DNA of 64,000 nt from Vibrio comitans (lineage in GTDB: Bacteria; Pseudomonadota; Gammaproteobacteria; Enterobacterales; Vibrionaceae), in the NCBI GenBank assembly GCA_024346835.1, contig AP024866.1:2108001-2172000 (forward strand), given 5' to 3'. This document shows positions 38,674 to 47,159 of this stretch, in pieces. A model generated the notes under the pieces. That model saw only the letters and a list, made by a program, of their open reading frames with translations. It was not told where the DNA came from and did not search any database. Numbering within the stretch: position 1 is the first letter of the stretch; each line of letters starts with the position of its first letter. The position numbers and the translations under genes were made by a program.

Positions 38674-39157
38674 AGTTAAACTCCTATTCACTGTTCGTTT
38701 AACTAGTGTCAGCTCAATCCTAGTAGGTTGTCTGTTTGCAGTTTTTTAAGGTTCAACATAGCGGTTGATGCGCAGAAGAGTTTCACTTCTGTATCGATAA
38801 ATGATTTACGCCTGTTTAAAACTGAATGCTTCTCCCTTTGGGAGTCAGTGGCCTTATTGCATGCTCATTCAGTGATGGGGGTAACCGCTCCCTTCTACTT
38901 TAAGGTCGTGGGCAGTGTTGCAGCCTCGGTTAGATAGACAGTGTTGTTGGCATCAACAAACGGCTTATTGCATCCTCTGTCTATGTGCTATGTCCTGTGA
39001 AGTTAACGAACTCTCTCTTGGTGGCATTGCGATAATAACGCCGAGCTATTGCTGCTTATCATCGCTCCAAGTCTCTGTTTACGTGCCGTCACTTCCGAAA
39101 ACTTTTTCTCGTCATGTCAGTGCGTGCTTGCAGTATAAGGGCTGAGGCCCGCTATGG

Positions 39158-39195
39158 CACTTCGTCTAATTTCTTGTCAGTAATTAGACGAAGTG
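39158..39195. repeat. Perfect 13-bp inverted repeat in the gene-poor block
   Basis: CACTTCGTCTAAT - 12-base spacer - ATTAGACGAAGTG. There is no T run on either side, so it is not a standard terminator; a recombinase or repressor site is possible. Confidence 0.75.
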
Positions 39196-39530
39196 TTGAC
39201 TCCCTGTCTATTGCACATCTGGCTCGTCATTACTGACTCGCCCACTCACATCAATCAAAAATTTTCTGTTAGTTTTATTTTGTCGCTCAGAGTTCCCTAC
39301 TTTGCCACTTGGCTTGTGCGTTATTCGCATTTCAATGTGCACTCTTGCACCATCACTGAGAGTAGGAAAAATCTGTGCCCAAGAAGATTGTGTTGAAGTT
39401 TTATCGCGCGGGATGATGATTGAAGTCGCTGAGTGTCTTTGAAAAGAAAAACAACGTTTTCCATTGCGTCATATTCGAAAAAAGAAAAGCCACTTCGAAA
39501 TGAAGTGGCTCATAACAAGACAGAACTAAC

Positions 39531-39635
39531 ACTGCCTATTTTAAGAGGTGAATGGCGACGCAGAAGGATGGGACTATCTTGTGAGTGACACTCGCTTTTC
39601 ACTTCTGCATCGCCTTTCCCTGAAATAGGCACAGT
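39531..39635. repeat. Long imperfect palindrome (about 105 bases)
   Basis: The left arm contains ACTGCCTATTTT and GGCGACGCAGAAG. The right arm contains CTTCTGCATCGCC and AAATAGGCACAGT, in the mirrored order. The arms pair over roughly 35-40 bases with bulges and enclose about 30 bases. It could fold as a structured RNA or as a single-stranded DNA hairpin. Confidence 0.7.
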
Positions 39636-39818
39636 CATTACCTCACAACATAGCGTTACGCTTTTTTCTTTTTCAAACATCTACGAATAAGGAAGCGGCT
39701 CTATGTGAGTACACAATTAAACACTGACTCTCTCATCTTTCACTTCAACTCTCCCTACCTCTTATGACTGCAAACCGCAGCACATTCACTTCGTTTAACC
39801 ACAGGTAGGGATATCACA

Positions 39819-40112
39819 ATGAATCAAAATACACAGGCAACCACGCCTGAGCATGCCAGCACATCAGATAATGGCACTACGCAAGAAACACTGAACAAGG
39901 TTCAGTATCATTTACACCAAGTAATGGCACCGAACTGGCAAAGTGGGTACGTCACGAAAGACATCATGTACCAATTGATCAGTCATCGAATGGGGTATGA
40001 GTTCAGTATCGAAAACGTATCTAGCGTTGAGGAGGGGCGAGTAGCATATCGATGGGCTCTGTACTTCAACAAGATGTTTGAAGCTGAGCGCCAAGTGATG
40101 CGCAACTGGTAA
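39819..40112 (+). CDS. Small unknown island protein (97 aa)
   Basis: Acidic, soluble 97-residue protein with a good AGGTAGGG ribosome site and its own terminator, so it is likely expressed. The first 25 residues are Thr/Ser/Gln-rich and probably disordered; the rest is helical (LNKVQYHLHQVMAPNW, YRWALYFNKMFEAERQVM). I do not recognise the family. Confidence 0.65.
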   Translation: MNQNTQATTPEHASTSDNGTTQETLNKVQYHLHQVMAPNWQSGYVTKDIMYQLISHRMGYEFSIENVSSVEEGRVAYRWALYFNKMFEAERQVMRNW

Positions 40113-40113
40113 A

Positions 40114-40153
40114 AAAAATTCACGCAGAGGCATCGCTTTTGCGTGAATTTTTA
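40114..40153 (+). terminator. Terminator after the 97-aa gene
   Basis: AAATTCACGCA - loop - TGCGTGAATTTTTATTT, with an A run upstream. Confidence 0.85.
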
Positions 40154-40384
40154 TTTGGACGCAGTGGGTGGAGCAATGCCCATACACTTTCTCAGTTTAA
40201 GGACTCTCGAAGAGACACTTCTGGCAAGCCTTCATTCCTTTTGCCGGCCACACATCCACGTCATTCACCCCTTTATCATAAAAGAAGCACAACACTAAAA
40301 TCATGACTTCAAATTTGCCTTACCTCATGTGTCGCCCACTTCAGGGCTACGTACTGTGATTGAATAAAAAATAAGGTAGATATC

Positions 40385-40561
40385 ATGACAAAAATCGAAC
40401 TGCTCCTCCTCATAGACGCACTTGAAAACGAGATACGCTTCATTGAGGATGGAACTGAAGAACTAAGAGAACGTGTGCGTGAATTACGAGTAAAGTTTTA
40501 TCAAGAACATGGTTTAAGTAACGATAAGAAAGAGGGAGCATCGATTGTACGTTCAAACTAG
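40385..40561 (+). CDS. Small coiled-coil protein (58 aa)
   Basis: Short gene with an AAGGTAG ribosome site and a strong terminator 50 bases after its stop, both supporting expression. The translation begins MTKIELLLLIDALENEIRF and continues through a charged heptad-like helix (EELRERVRELRVKFYQE) to a polar tail. This is the look of a small dimeric regulator or phage-type accessory protein; no family is recognised. Confidence 0.6.
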   Translation: MTKIELLLLIDALENEIRFIEDGTEELRERVRELRVKFYQEHGLSNDKKEGASIVRSN

Positions 40562-40611
40562 AACGCTGACTTAACGTCGACATTCACCTTTCACGTTCAT
40601 CGAGAGTGAAC

Positions 40612-40646
40612 AAAAGCCTACCAGATATAAACTGGTAGGCTTTTTT
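40612..40646. terminator. Terminator between the 58-aa gene and the convergent unknown gene
   Basis: AAAAGCCTACCAG-ATATAAA-CTGGTAGGCTTTTTT, a 13-bp perfect stem. Confidence 0.93.
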
Positions 40647-40738
40647 AGGCTATATGGAATTCATCACCAGACCGATACTCAGTCAAATTAAACAGTAGGT
40701 CTGACAATCAACTACATAGAGCTGTGTTTTTTCTCAAA

Positions 40739-41119
40739 TCAAGATTCTACTTCTTTAAAAGGCACCTTGATTCGACCATCTTGCGTCTCTAGGTCAATGA
40801 TTGAAACACGTGCACCCAGAGCGCTATCAGTTTGCTGTTCAATTAAGTGATTCAGCACACCTTGAGCATAAAAGTTGTGTTGTTTGTGAGCTATAAGTGC
40901 TAGATGGTAAATACTGCCACTGCTTTGTGGAAATACACAGATGTCACCTTCCATAAAGGTAGAGTCTAAGTCGTCTGCACCAGAGCTGAGTCTCCATTTA
41001 TCTGGGTCAGCAAAACCACCCACCCAACTGCCAAAAACCTGATAAAAATGTGGTTGCCCTGGGGGCTCAACCTTGAGAATGCACCATCCTTCAGGCTCAT
41101 AGATTCGTTCCATCTTCAT
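40739..41119 (-). CDS. Unknown island protein with a cassette-like look (126 aa)
   Basis: Soluble protein without signal peptide. The stretch FGSWVGGFADPDKWRLSSG near residue 30 and IYHLALIAHKQHNFYAQGVL near 73 resemble small uncharacterised proteins common in Vibrio mobile elements; this is from memory of the pattern and no search was run. The start is set at the ATG after GTGAGAGT; eight further upstream codons are open. It is downstream of the two lipoprotein genes on the same strand. Confidence 0.6.
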   Translation of the reverse strand: MKMERIYEPEGWCILKVEPPGQPHFYQVFGSWVGGFADPDKWRLSSGADDLDSTFMEGDICVFPQSSGSIYHLALIAHKQHNFYAQGVLNHLIEQQTDSALGARVSIIDLETQDGRIKVPFKEVES

Positions 41120-41236
41120 ACTCTCACTTAATACCAAACACACCCCAAGTCTATCCGGTAAAAAGACAAAAATAGTCGCTAAATAAGATTATATTCACCA
41201 ATGCTAAGCAACGCACTACTCATTATAAAGTCCTCT

Positions 41237-42421
41237 TTACCAGTGTTGTCCCTGTCGACCGTCCCATCCAAATCTCTTCCACCACCCTTGTTCAGGATTA
41301 CCAAGCAGTGCGTTAACATCAAACTCAATTTCGCTCCAGTCATCCCTGAGAAACATCACTGAACTCTCTGGCTTTCTGATGAACTCCGCATATTTTGTAG
41401 ATTCAATGAGATTGTTAATATGTGTGTTCGGCACCAAAGCATTGACCACTTGAACCACTGATACAGAAGGCCTAAATTGTAACCACCATGAAGGAATGCC
41501 ATTCTTTGGCAGGTCAATCAAAGAAACGTAGTCTTCGAAGCGTGAAGCAAGAGGAATTTTAGCAAGACTGTATGGTGAACGGCATGACAAACCACCATCC
41601 GGTCCCCCGCCAGTGTCACTGAGGAAAGAGCCAGATTCACAACCTTCTGTACGAAAAGTAAGGTAGTCATCGCCAATTACGTACTCGACTGTTTTTACAG
41701 TTTCGCCGTAACGAATGCTACTAGGATAATACGCTTTAATAGATACCAGTTCTTTGTCATCAAAAACCATTTTCACTGACGACTTGTAACGAGGCTGAGT
41801 CGTACCTTGAGTATCGTATTCCCACCCCATATCACCGTACATGAAATTGTATACCTCGCTATCAGATAACAGGTCTGTAAGACCATTACAGCTATTTGAG
41901 GAGTACATTGTGCTTCCTTTGGCATTGATTCGATAAATAAAGTTGTTTTCGATACCCGAAGGTTGATTACCATATACAGGGTTACTTACTGGGTTATTGC
42001 CATATACTTGGTTGCCATTTGAGCAATGTGAGATCTCCTCAATGGTTCTTGGTGTTTCTGATCCATATTTAGGCTCTGGAGTGACTTGAGCAGGCAGAGA
42101 AGGTTCTGGGTAATCCAACTTGGGCGTCAACTGCAGTATCTCAGGAGTATCCCTCCCATACACAGGCTCAGGAACCCTGTTCACTGCGAGAGCAGGCTTT
42201 GGGTAATCTAATGAAGGCTCAACTTGCTGCATCTTTGGTATCGCATTGCCATAAATAGGCTCTGGCACCTTTTCTTCGCGTAATGGTGGGGATAGCATTT
42301 CGGGAAGCGTTGGCACAGACTGAAGGATTTGTTCGTCCTTAACGGTGGAAGAATCACTACTGCCGCCGCCACACCCGACTAGGACGACAGTAGTCAAGAT
42401 TGGTATTATGTATGCTTTCAT
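41237..42421 (-). CDS. Repeat-containing lipoprotein (394 aa)
   Basis: Probable lipoprotein: signal peptide with lipobox LVGC and Cys near residue 17, then GGGSSDSS. Residues about 50-130 form three 31-residue repeats built on VPEPxYGxxxP and LDYPxPxL. The C-terminal two thirds (about 150-394) is a globular domain with several Cys and a Trp-rich end (GWWKRFGWDGRQGQHW). I do not recognise the family. The Gly/Ser linker after the Cys suggests an outer-membrane anchor. Same architecture as the next lipoprotein gene upstream. Confidence 0.75.
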   Translation of the reverse strand: MKAYIIPILTTVVLVGCGGGSSDSSTVKDEQILQSVPTLPEMLSPPLREEKVPEPIYGNAIPKMQQVEPSLDYPKPALAVNRVPEPVYGRDTPEILQLTPKLDYPEPSLPAQVTPEPKYGSETPRTIEEISHCSNGNQVYGNNPVSNPVYGNQPSGIENNFIYRINAKGSTMYSSNSCNGLTDLLSDSEVYNFMYGDMGWEYDTQGTTQPRYKSSVKMVFDDKELVSIKAYYPSSIRYGETVKTVEYVIGDDYLTFRTEGCESGSFLSDTGGGPDGGLSCRSPYSLAKIPLASRFEDYVSLIDLPKNGIPSWWLQFRPSVSVVQVVNALVPNTHINNLIESTKYAEFIRKPESSVMFLRDDWSEIEFDVNALLGNPEQGWWKRFGWDGRQGQHW

Positions 42422-42712
42422 GTCGTTACCTAAAGCTAATTAAAGGATGAATGCAGCTGGATTGGCGCTTATGAAGATCTTGCTGCACTATCAACAGTTC
42501 TACCCTCATGCTCGTCACCAAAACTTGGATTATTAATCTCATGTGACACTGCCAATTAGGTGAAATTTTTATGGTTTGGGGGGCAAATAGGTGCCTTGTT
42601 TTCCGGTATGTCTAGTGAAGATTTCTACCAAGACTTTTATAAGCCTGAAAGATCATTGCTTTCATATCTATTGATTTCACCGCGCGCCGATCTTAGCCTT
42701 TACCCCACGAAA
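42422..42712. other. Spacer between the two lipoprotein genes
   Basis: About 290 AT-rich bases, no supported gene; probably the promoter of the 394-residue lipoprotein. Confidence 0.4.
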
Positions 42713-43552
42713 TTAAATAGACTTAAATTTGTCAGCCATTCTCTGCGTATCATGGTTCAAGTGAGTCAACATCAACTGATTTATTGGTTCAAATCTCTCT
42801 ACGTGGTAAGGCGTGTTCATCCATTGCTGTAGACGGGTGTAAGAGAAAGGATCAAACCCTTCGCCTCTAACATGATCTGAATAGTAAATTAATAGGCCTG
42901 GTCGCATAGGGTTAAATGCAATTTCTAGCTCTAGATACTGCCTAGCATTCGAACGTAAAGTCGCATTTGCTATTGGTGTATATACACTATGGCTATATGG
43001 ACCAACATATACCAATACATCACTAATAACTGATTTGTATTCGAGTACTTCCTGGCCTTGCCCATTAGTATAATTAGTTAGAACTTCACCTATGCCGACA
43101 GCTAGATCCTTACATGTATTTCTTCCTACTTCCCAATATGCTGGATCGGTGTAGTTACTCTCGACTCCATAAGTAAGCTCAGTCCCATTAAACATACAAT
43201 GATTAGGGTCTAATGCTTCATCTACGTCTGTGGGTGACATATCTGCATAAGGACCATTGTCTTCAACAAAGTTTGCCGGTTTTAGTGCTTGGGCTACATC
43301 TGTGGGTGACATATCTGAATATGGGCCATGGTCTTCCGTAAAGGCACTCGGCTTGTTTTCTTGAGCAGTATCAATCGGTGACAGCACATGTTTTTCTTCC
43401 GAATTTACTGGGTTACCCGTTTCAGTATTTCCTAGTGTAACTTCGCCTAACTCTGACTTATCGAAAGATTTTTCAGGCCCAGTCGAACTCTCTCCGCCGC
43501 AAGCCGTCAAAATCACTGACAAAGTCAGTATAAAAAGCCATCTGATATTCAC
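42713..43552 (-). CDS. Repeat-containing lipoprotein (279 aa)
   Basis: Probable lipoprotein with lipobox LTAC (Cys near residue 18) followed by GGESS. Residues about 58-118 contain 24-residue repeats of the form SPTDVAQALKPANFVEDNGP plus YADM (two full copies, one partial at each end). A globular domain of about 160 residues follows, with two Cys and an Arg/Tyr-rich end. The family is not recognised. Lipobox, linker, repeat and C-domain order parallel the 394-residue lipoprotein, but the repeat units differ. Confidence 0.72.
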   Translation of the reverse strand: MNIRWLFILTLSVILTACGGESSTGPEKSFDKSELGEVTLGNTETGNPVNSEEKHVLSPIDTAQENKPSAFTEDHGPYSDMSPTDVAQALKPANFVEDNGPYADMSPTDVDEALDPNHCMFNGTELTYGVESNYTDPAYWEVGRNTCKDLAVGIGEVLTNYTNGQGQEVLEYKSVISDVLVYVGPYSHSVYTPIANATLRSNARQYLELEIAFNPMRPGLLIYYSDHVRGEGFDPFSYTRLQQWMNTPYHVERFEPINQLMLTHLNHDTQRMADKFKSI

Positions 43553-43729
43553 TGTAAACCCCTAATCTTTTTGCACAAACGTGACATTCTGTTGCGCATA
43601 CTGTGACATATGCGCGCTATTGGGTAACATATGAAATATAAGGTTTAATATTTACTCACCCGCATATATTGCAATTGATTGGGATACATCGCTTTGTAAC
43701 TTTGCTTAATCAACATGCTTCATAACCTA

Positions 43730-43745
43730 AATTATCTAGATAATT
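43730..43745. repeat. 16-bp perfect palindrome near the right island end
   Basis: AATTATCTAGATAATT. It lies between the last lipoprotein gene and attR; it could be an operator or an accessory recombination site. Confidence 0.5.
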
Positions 43746-43886
43746 CAGAATAGATTTTCTTTGACATTTGGCTGAAGGGTCACTAATGTCAATTATGTCA
43801 GTCAATCGAAGTTGACTCTAAGGCTTCTAAAATTTGAATCCCTAACTAATCAAGGGGTTATAGATAAGGAGCAGAAATAGGTAGTT

Positions 43887-43906
43887 TTCAAATCCCTATC
43901 TCTCCG
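43887..43906. other. attR of the tRNA-Ser island
   Basis: Twenty bases identical to the tRNA-Ser 3' end (TTCAAATCCCTATCTCTCCG), followed by a copy of the tRNA terminator hairpin and then by an integrase remnant. Confidence 0.88.
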
Positions 43907-43989
43907 TCACATTTAAAGCCCTGATTTATCAGGGCTTTTTTCGTTTTTGAATCCCTGAAAACGCTCTAGTGAGTCAATCAGGTGAGTCA

Positions 43990-44220
43990 ATGTATCTATT
44001 CAAAAGCCGTTACTAAATATGCTTCATCAGGGTTTGTACCTTTATTGCCCTTATTCCTCATATCTTCCTGTTCGATTTCAAACTTAGCCTTAACTCAAAA
44101 ACTCCGGCTATTGCCATTAAGCGAAGTGCGCCAATCCCCATGACCGCTGTGAGTCCATATAGCCTTGAATTTGCCTATATAGATAACGAGACAAAGACAT
44201 TTCTATACTTGGCTGTCTGA
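43990..44220 (+). pseudogene. Decayed integrase fragment just outside attR
   Basis: Read as codons, this stretch gives MYLFKSRY-stop, then VCTFIALIPHIFLFDFKLSL and AIAIKRSAPIPM. These align in order with YVYKHPNSVYYTRICTPKKL, GFPFDFKISLRTK and PVALRR of the intact island integrase. An in-frame TAA lies at codon 9, and everything after about 70 codons is missing. It occupies the same position relative to attR as the intact gene does to attL, so it is the trace of an older insertion at the same tRNA. Confidence 0.8.
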
Positions 44221-44616
44221 GTTAATAGGTATGGTGTTTAGCGATGAAGTCGATCATAAAGTACAGACTAAAAAAGCTCATAACATAAATAGCAAGGGTG
44301 AGATGTTTAGTTACCTCTTGCTTAGGTACGTGCAGTCGACGAACGATTGTTGAGAGCAATAATAGGCCCTCTATTACAATCAACTGAGTATTTCTGACAA
44401 CGTGGTAACCGATAGCCAATACTTTAAATGTTCATATGGCGAGCTAGGGATATTTCCCTATTCATAGATAGGTATATGGTGCAATTAGGTGGAACAAACT
44501 AGGGGCTCCTCCCCTTTAGTTTCTTTTAAATTGAAAACCTTTACGTCAACGAAACTGCACTTTAAGTGTCGAGCGGGGAAAGAGGTTGCGCTGGTTCAGC
44601 TGTAAGATAGAAGAAA
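44221..44616. other. Island-flanking spacer
   Basis: About 400 bases with no gene I can support. A minus-strand 65-codon frame is hydrophobic but has no ribosome site. A short GC hairpin AGGGG-CTCCT-CCCCT lies at 44501-44515. Confidence 0.4.
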
Positions 44617-44652
44617 CGAGTCTCAGTCATTAGAAACGCTTACTGAGACTCG
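44617..44652 (-). terminator. Terminator of the exported RidA gene
   Basis: CGAGTCTCAGT - 14-base loop - ACTGAGACTCG, an 11-bp perfect stem; the minus strand continues into a T-rich stretch. Confidence 0.85.
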
Positions 44653-44662
44653 CACTATTGAT

Positions 44663-45118
44663 CTACTTTTTAATTGCTATCGCTTCTATTTCAATTCCTA
44701 CATCTCTAGGTAGTCTTGCAACTTCGACTGTAGAGCGAGTCGGATAGTTTTTTACGTTGTGGCTGTCGAAAAATTCGCCATAGACCTCGTTCACCTTAGC
44801 GAAATCATTAAGGTCTTTAACAAACACTGTCATCTTAACGATGTGTTCAGGTGTTAGCCCCGCCTGTTCAATAACAGCTCTAACATTCTCTAAAGACTGC
44901 TTTGTTTGCTCTTTGATATCATCAGAGACTTCACCTGTCGCTGGGTTTACAGGGATTTGTCCCGACGTAATCACCACCCCACCTAGATCAATGCCCTGCA
45001 CATATGGACCAATCGCTGCAGGCGCCTGATCAGAGTGAAGTACCACACTGCTAGCCAATACATTGAGGCTAGATAATGATAATACAGTTGTAACAATTAG
45101 ACTCTTTAGCTTTTTCAT
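44663..45118 (-). CDS. Exported RidA family (YjgF/Rid) protein
   Basis: RidA enzymes hydrolyse reactive enamine/imine intermediates released by PLP enzymes. This copy (151 residues) has an N-terminal signal peptide (MKKLKSLIVTTVLSLSSLNVLA), which typical cytoplasmic RidA lacks. Family motifs are IGPYVQGIDLGGVVITSGQIP near 37-57 and the active Arg in NYPTRSTVEVARLP near 127, plus the Glu near the C-terminus (IEIEAIAI). It is divergent from a Tat-exported PLP enzyme, so the two probably act in sequence in the periplasm. Confidence 0.9.
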   Translation of the reverse strand: MKKLKSLIVTTVLSLSSLNVLASSVVLHSDQAPAAIGPYVQGIDLGGVVITSGQIPVNPATGEVSDDIKEQTKQSLENVRAVIEQAGLTPEHIVKMTVFVKDLNDFAKVNEVYGEFFDSHNVKNYPTRSTVEVARLPRDVGIEIEAIAIKK

Positions 45119-45478
45119 TTTTAATGCTCCTTAAGAATTTAATTTATTGTTAGCACAGTTATTATTTATCTTCATAGACTTTTTCTTCTTACTAAACTAG
45201 TGCGTAAATTTTATTTTGGTGCATAATAAAACAAAAATTTAACATTCAAATCACCATACTGGTGAAGATAAATATCCGTTAAATGAAAATTAATAATTAA
45301 CGTAATACTAATTGAAGTATCTTGTAATTAATTCACAATTTCGATGGTTATATCGTGCACCATTTTAAATCAAATTATTTACATTTTGTAATAAAAAAAT
45401 CAAGATGAATTATTCCTATTGATCTATTTGTTTTTGCATATAAATATACATGTAGATATATAAAAAGGAGTTTATGAT
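45119..45478. promoter_or_regulatory. Divergent promoter region between ridA-like and the class V PLP gene
   Basis: 360 very AT-rich bases with no coding frame; must hold the promoters of both divergent genes. I see no clear operator palindrome. Confidence 0.5.
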
Positions 45479-46864
45479 ATGAAAGATAAAAGCATTGAAT
45501 CTACAAATAGACGCAGCTTTATAAAAAAAGGCATTGGTTTTTCTGCTGCCACAGTAACAAGTAGTTTATTTGTGTCTAAGAGCGTAGTTGCTGATGCATA
45601 CCTAGAAAACTATGCGGATCTAGATCAATGGTATTCTGGTGAAGATTACTGGAAAGAAATCAGAAAAATGTTTGTTCTTGAAAAAGACAGCGTCTATATG
45701 AACATTGGCACCACGGGTTCTATGCCACGTTCAGTACTGAAGGAATACTCTCAAAATAATAAACTAGTAGCCACAACGCCTTGGGGTAACGGTGGTTTAT
45801 CAACAGTAAATAATATGGCTAAAAGTATCGCTTCGGGATTTGGTGCCGAAGAGGATGAGATAGTGCTTAGCCGTAATACCACGGATGGTATGTGCAGTAT
45901 TATTAGCGGGCTTAACTTTAAACATGGTGATGTTATCCTCACGACTCACCAAGAGCACAATGGCGGTTTGTCTCCATTACACGTTGCCGTAGAACGATGT
46001 GGCGCTGAATTAGTCGAAGTAGATATGCCTGTATACACCGGCAAAAATAAACTCAAAGCCAACGATATTATCAAAGCATTCAGAAAAGCTCTGCAAAGTC
46101 ATAGTAACGTTAAGCTGATGGTTTTCTCCCATATTCCTTATGTCAGCGGTGTGACACTACCTGCGAAAGAGCTTTGTGACCTGGCGAAAAAGCATAATGT
46201 GCCTACGTTAATAGATGGCGCGCATACCATTGGCATGATGAACCTCAACTTCAAAGATATTGATTGCGACTTCTACGCAGGTTCTGGTCACAAATGGCAA
46301 TGTGGTCCTGGTGCATCGGGTATCCTTTATGTCAGGGATAATGCGTCGCGCCTTAAAGAGTATTGGAGCGATAGAGAGCATGTGTTTTGGCCCGTCAACT
46401 CATCATCTGCCAATTCAACAACGGCCACTATACAGTCCCAGTTGCAAGGAATAGGTAATGACAATATACCTGCTAAGCAAGCACTGACCGACAGTTGCTT
46501 CTTATGGGGTGAAATTGGGCGACAAAAAATAGAAGACCGAGTGCTTGAGCTTTCTAGTTTATGTAAAGAGCAACTTACAGAAGCATTTCCTGATGCTTAT
46601 TATTTCGCTCCAAATGACAAAGACCTATTAAGCGGTATCACAACTATCAACCCATTTAATCTTGACGATATCGAACTGTTAACTATATTCAGAGATCGAT
46701 TACGTGATGAACTTGGATTTACAATACGAACAACCAGCTTCAGGCTATATCAATCAGATACTGAGCAATCACATGCATTAAGAATTTCAACGCACTTATT
46801 CCATTCTAAGTCCGATGTAATAAGACTCGTGCAAGCAATGAAACAAGTTTACATTGGCATGTAG
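45479..46864 (+). CDS. Tat-exported class V aminotransferase-fold PLP enzyme
   Basis: 461-residue PLP enzyme of the cysteine desulfurase / isopenicillin N epimerase group. The N-terminus has a twin-arginine signal (TNRRSFIKKGIGFSAATVTS, residues 9-28), so it is exported folded with cofactor. The PLP Lys is in YAGSGHKWQCGPGASG near 268, with LSRNTTDGMCSIISGL near 130 and TLIDGAHTIG near 240 also typical. Preceded by AAGGAG. The reaction is not deducible; epimerase, racemase, lyase or desulfurase are all possible. Confidence 0.88.
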   Translation: MKDKSIESTNRRSFIKKGIGFSAATVTSSLFVSKSVVADAYLENYADLDQWYSGEDYWKEIRKMFVLEKDSVYMNIGTTGSMPRSVLKEYSQNNKLVATTPWGNGGLSTVNNMAKSIASGFGAEEDEIVLSRNTTDGMCSIISGLNFKHGDVILTTHQEHNGGLSPLHVAVERCGAELVEVDMPVYTGKNKLKANDIIKAFRKALQSHSNVKLMVFSHIPYVSGVTLPAKELCDLAKKHNVPTLIDGAHTIGMMNLNFKDIDCDFYAGSGHKWQCGPGASGILYVRDNASRLKEYWSDREHVFWPVNSSSANSTTATIQSQLQGIGNDNIPAKQALTDSCFLWGEIGRQKIEDRVLELSSLCKEQLTEAFPDAYYFAPNDKDLLSGITTINPFNLDDIELLTIFRDRLRDELGFTIRTTSFRLYQSDTEQSHALRISTHLFHSKSDVIRLVQAMKQVYIGM

Positions 46865-47073
46865 AATAACAATTATTATGAGCCAATGATTTGATACTCA
46901 CATTGGCTCAATAAATATAACCAGTCTGTTCTTCTCTATATTTAATTATATTGAAGAAATTAGTTCTATCTCTTTAATATATCTACTCAGAGCTTTAAAG
47001 AATGGTCTTCAATCTCTGTAATGGTATTATCACGCCACCAGCAAGGCCTAATATATTCACTGTATACAAGACA

Positions 47074-47115
47074 AAAGCCGCAAAGCCAGTGTTCTTTTGC
47101 TGGATATGCGGCTTT
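47074..47115 (-). terminator. Terminator of the zinc-uptake cluster
   Basis: AAAGCCGCA ... TGCGGCTTT with an inner AGCCAG/CTGG stem, about 45 bases after the permease stop. The bases from 46865 to here hold no gene. Confidence 0.75.
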
Positions 47116-47159
47116 ATCTATTGAGGCGACAACCAAGGTATTCTGTTACTTTTATTCAA

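Larger units (their letters stand above)
38674..39818. other. 1.1-kb gene-poor, hairpin-rich block
   Basis: No frame here has a ribosome site plus sensible protein. Instead three strong secondary structures occur: a perfect 13-bp inverted repeat CACTTCGTCTAAT/ATTAGACGAAGTG (39158-39195), a terminator-like hairpin AGCCACTTC-GAAAT-GAAGTGGCT (39489-39510), and an imperfect palindrome of about 105 bases (39531-39635). The block sits upstream of the divergent recombinase gene. Confidence 0.6.
34014..43906. mobile_element. Genomic island integrated in tRNA-Ser(UGA), about 9.9 kb
   Basis: Bounded by the 20-base direct repeat TTCAAATCCCTATCTCTCCG (attL 34014-34033 in the tRNA 3' end, attR 43887-43906), with a tyrosine integrase starting about 75 bases inside attL, the classic arrangement. 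Cargo: three tyrosine recombinases, small unknown proteins, a hairpin-rich gene-poor block and two lipoproteins. No transfer, replication or phage structural genes are visible, so it is probably integrative but not self-transmissible. Confidence 0.9.

Noticed and set aside
38468..39396. Four plus-strand frames of 67-93 codons in the hairpin block
   Set aside because: Partly antisense to the recombinase gene, no good ribosome sites, Ser/Cys/Phe-rich translations typical of non-coding frames.
39531..39635. Integron attC site
   Set aside because: The end boxes expected of attC (GTTRRRY and its partner) and cassette-like spacing are not seen.
44222..44419. 65-residue hydrophobic frame after the integrase relic
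   Set aside because: No ribosome site and no neighbour support.
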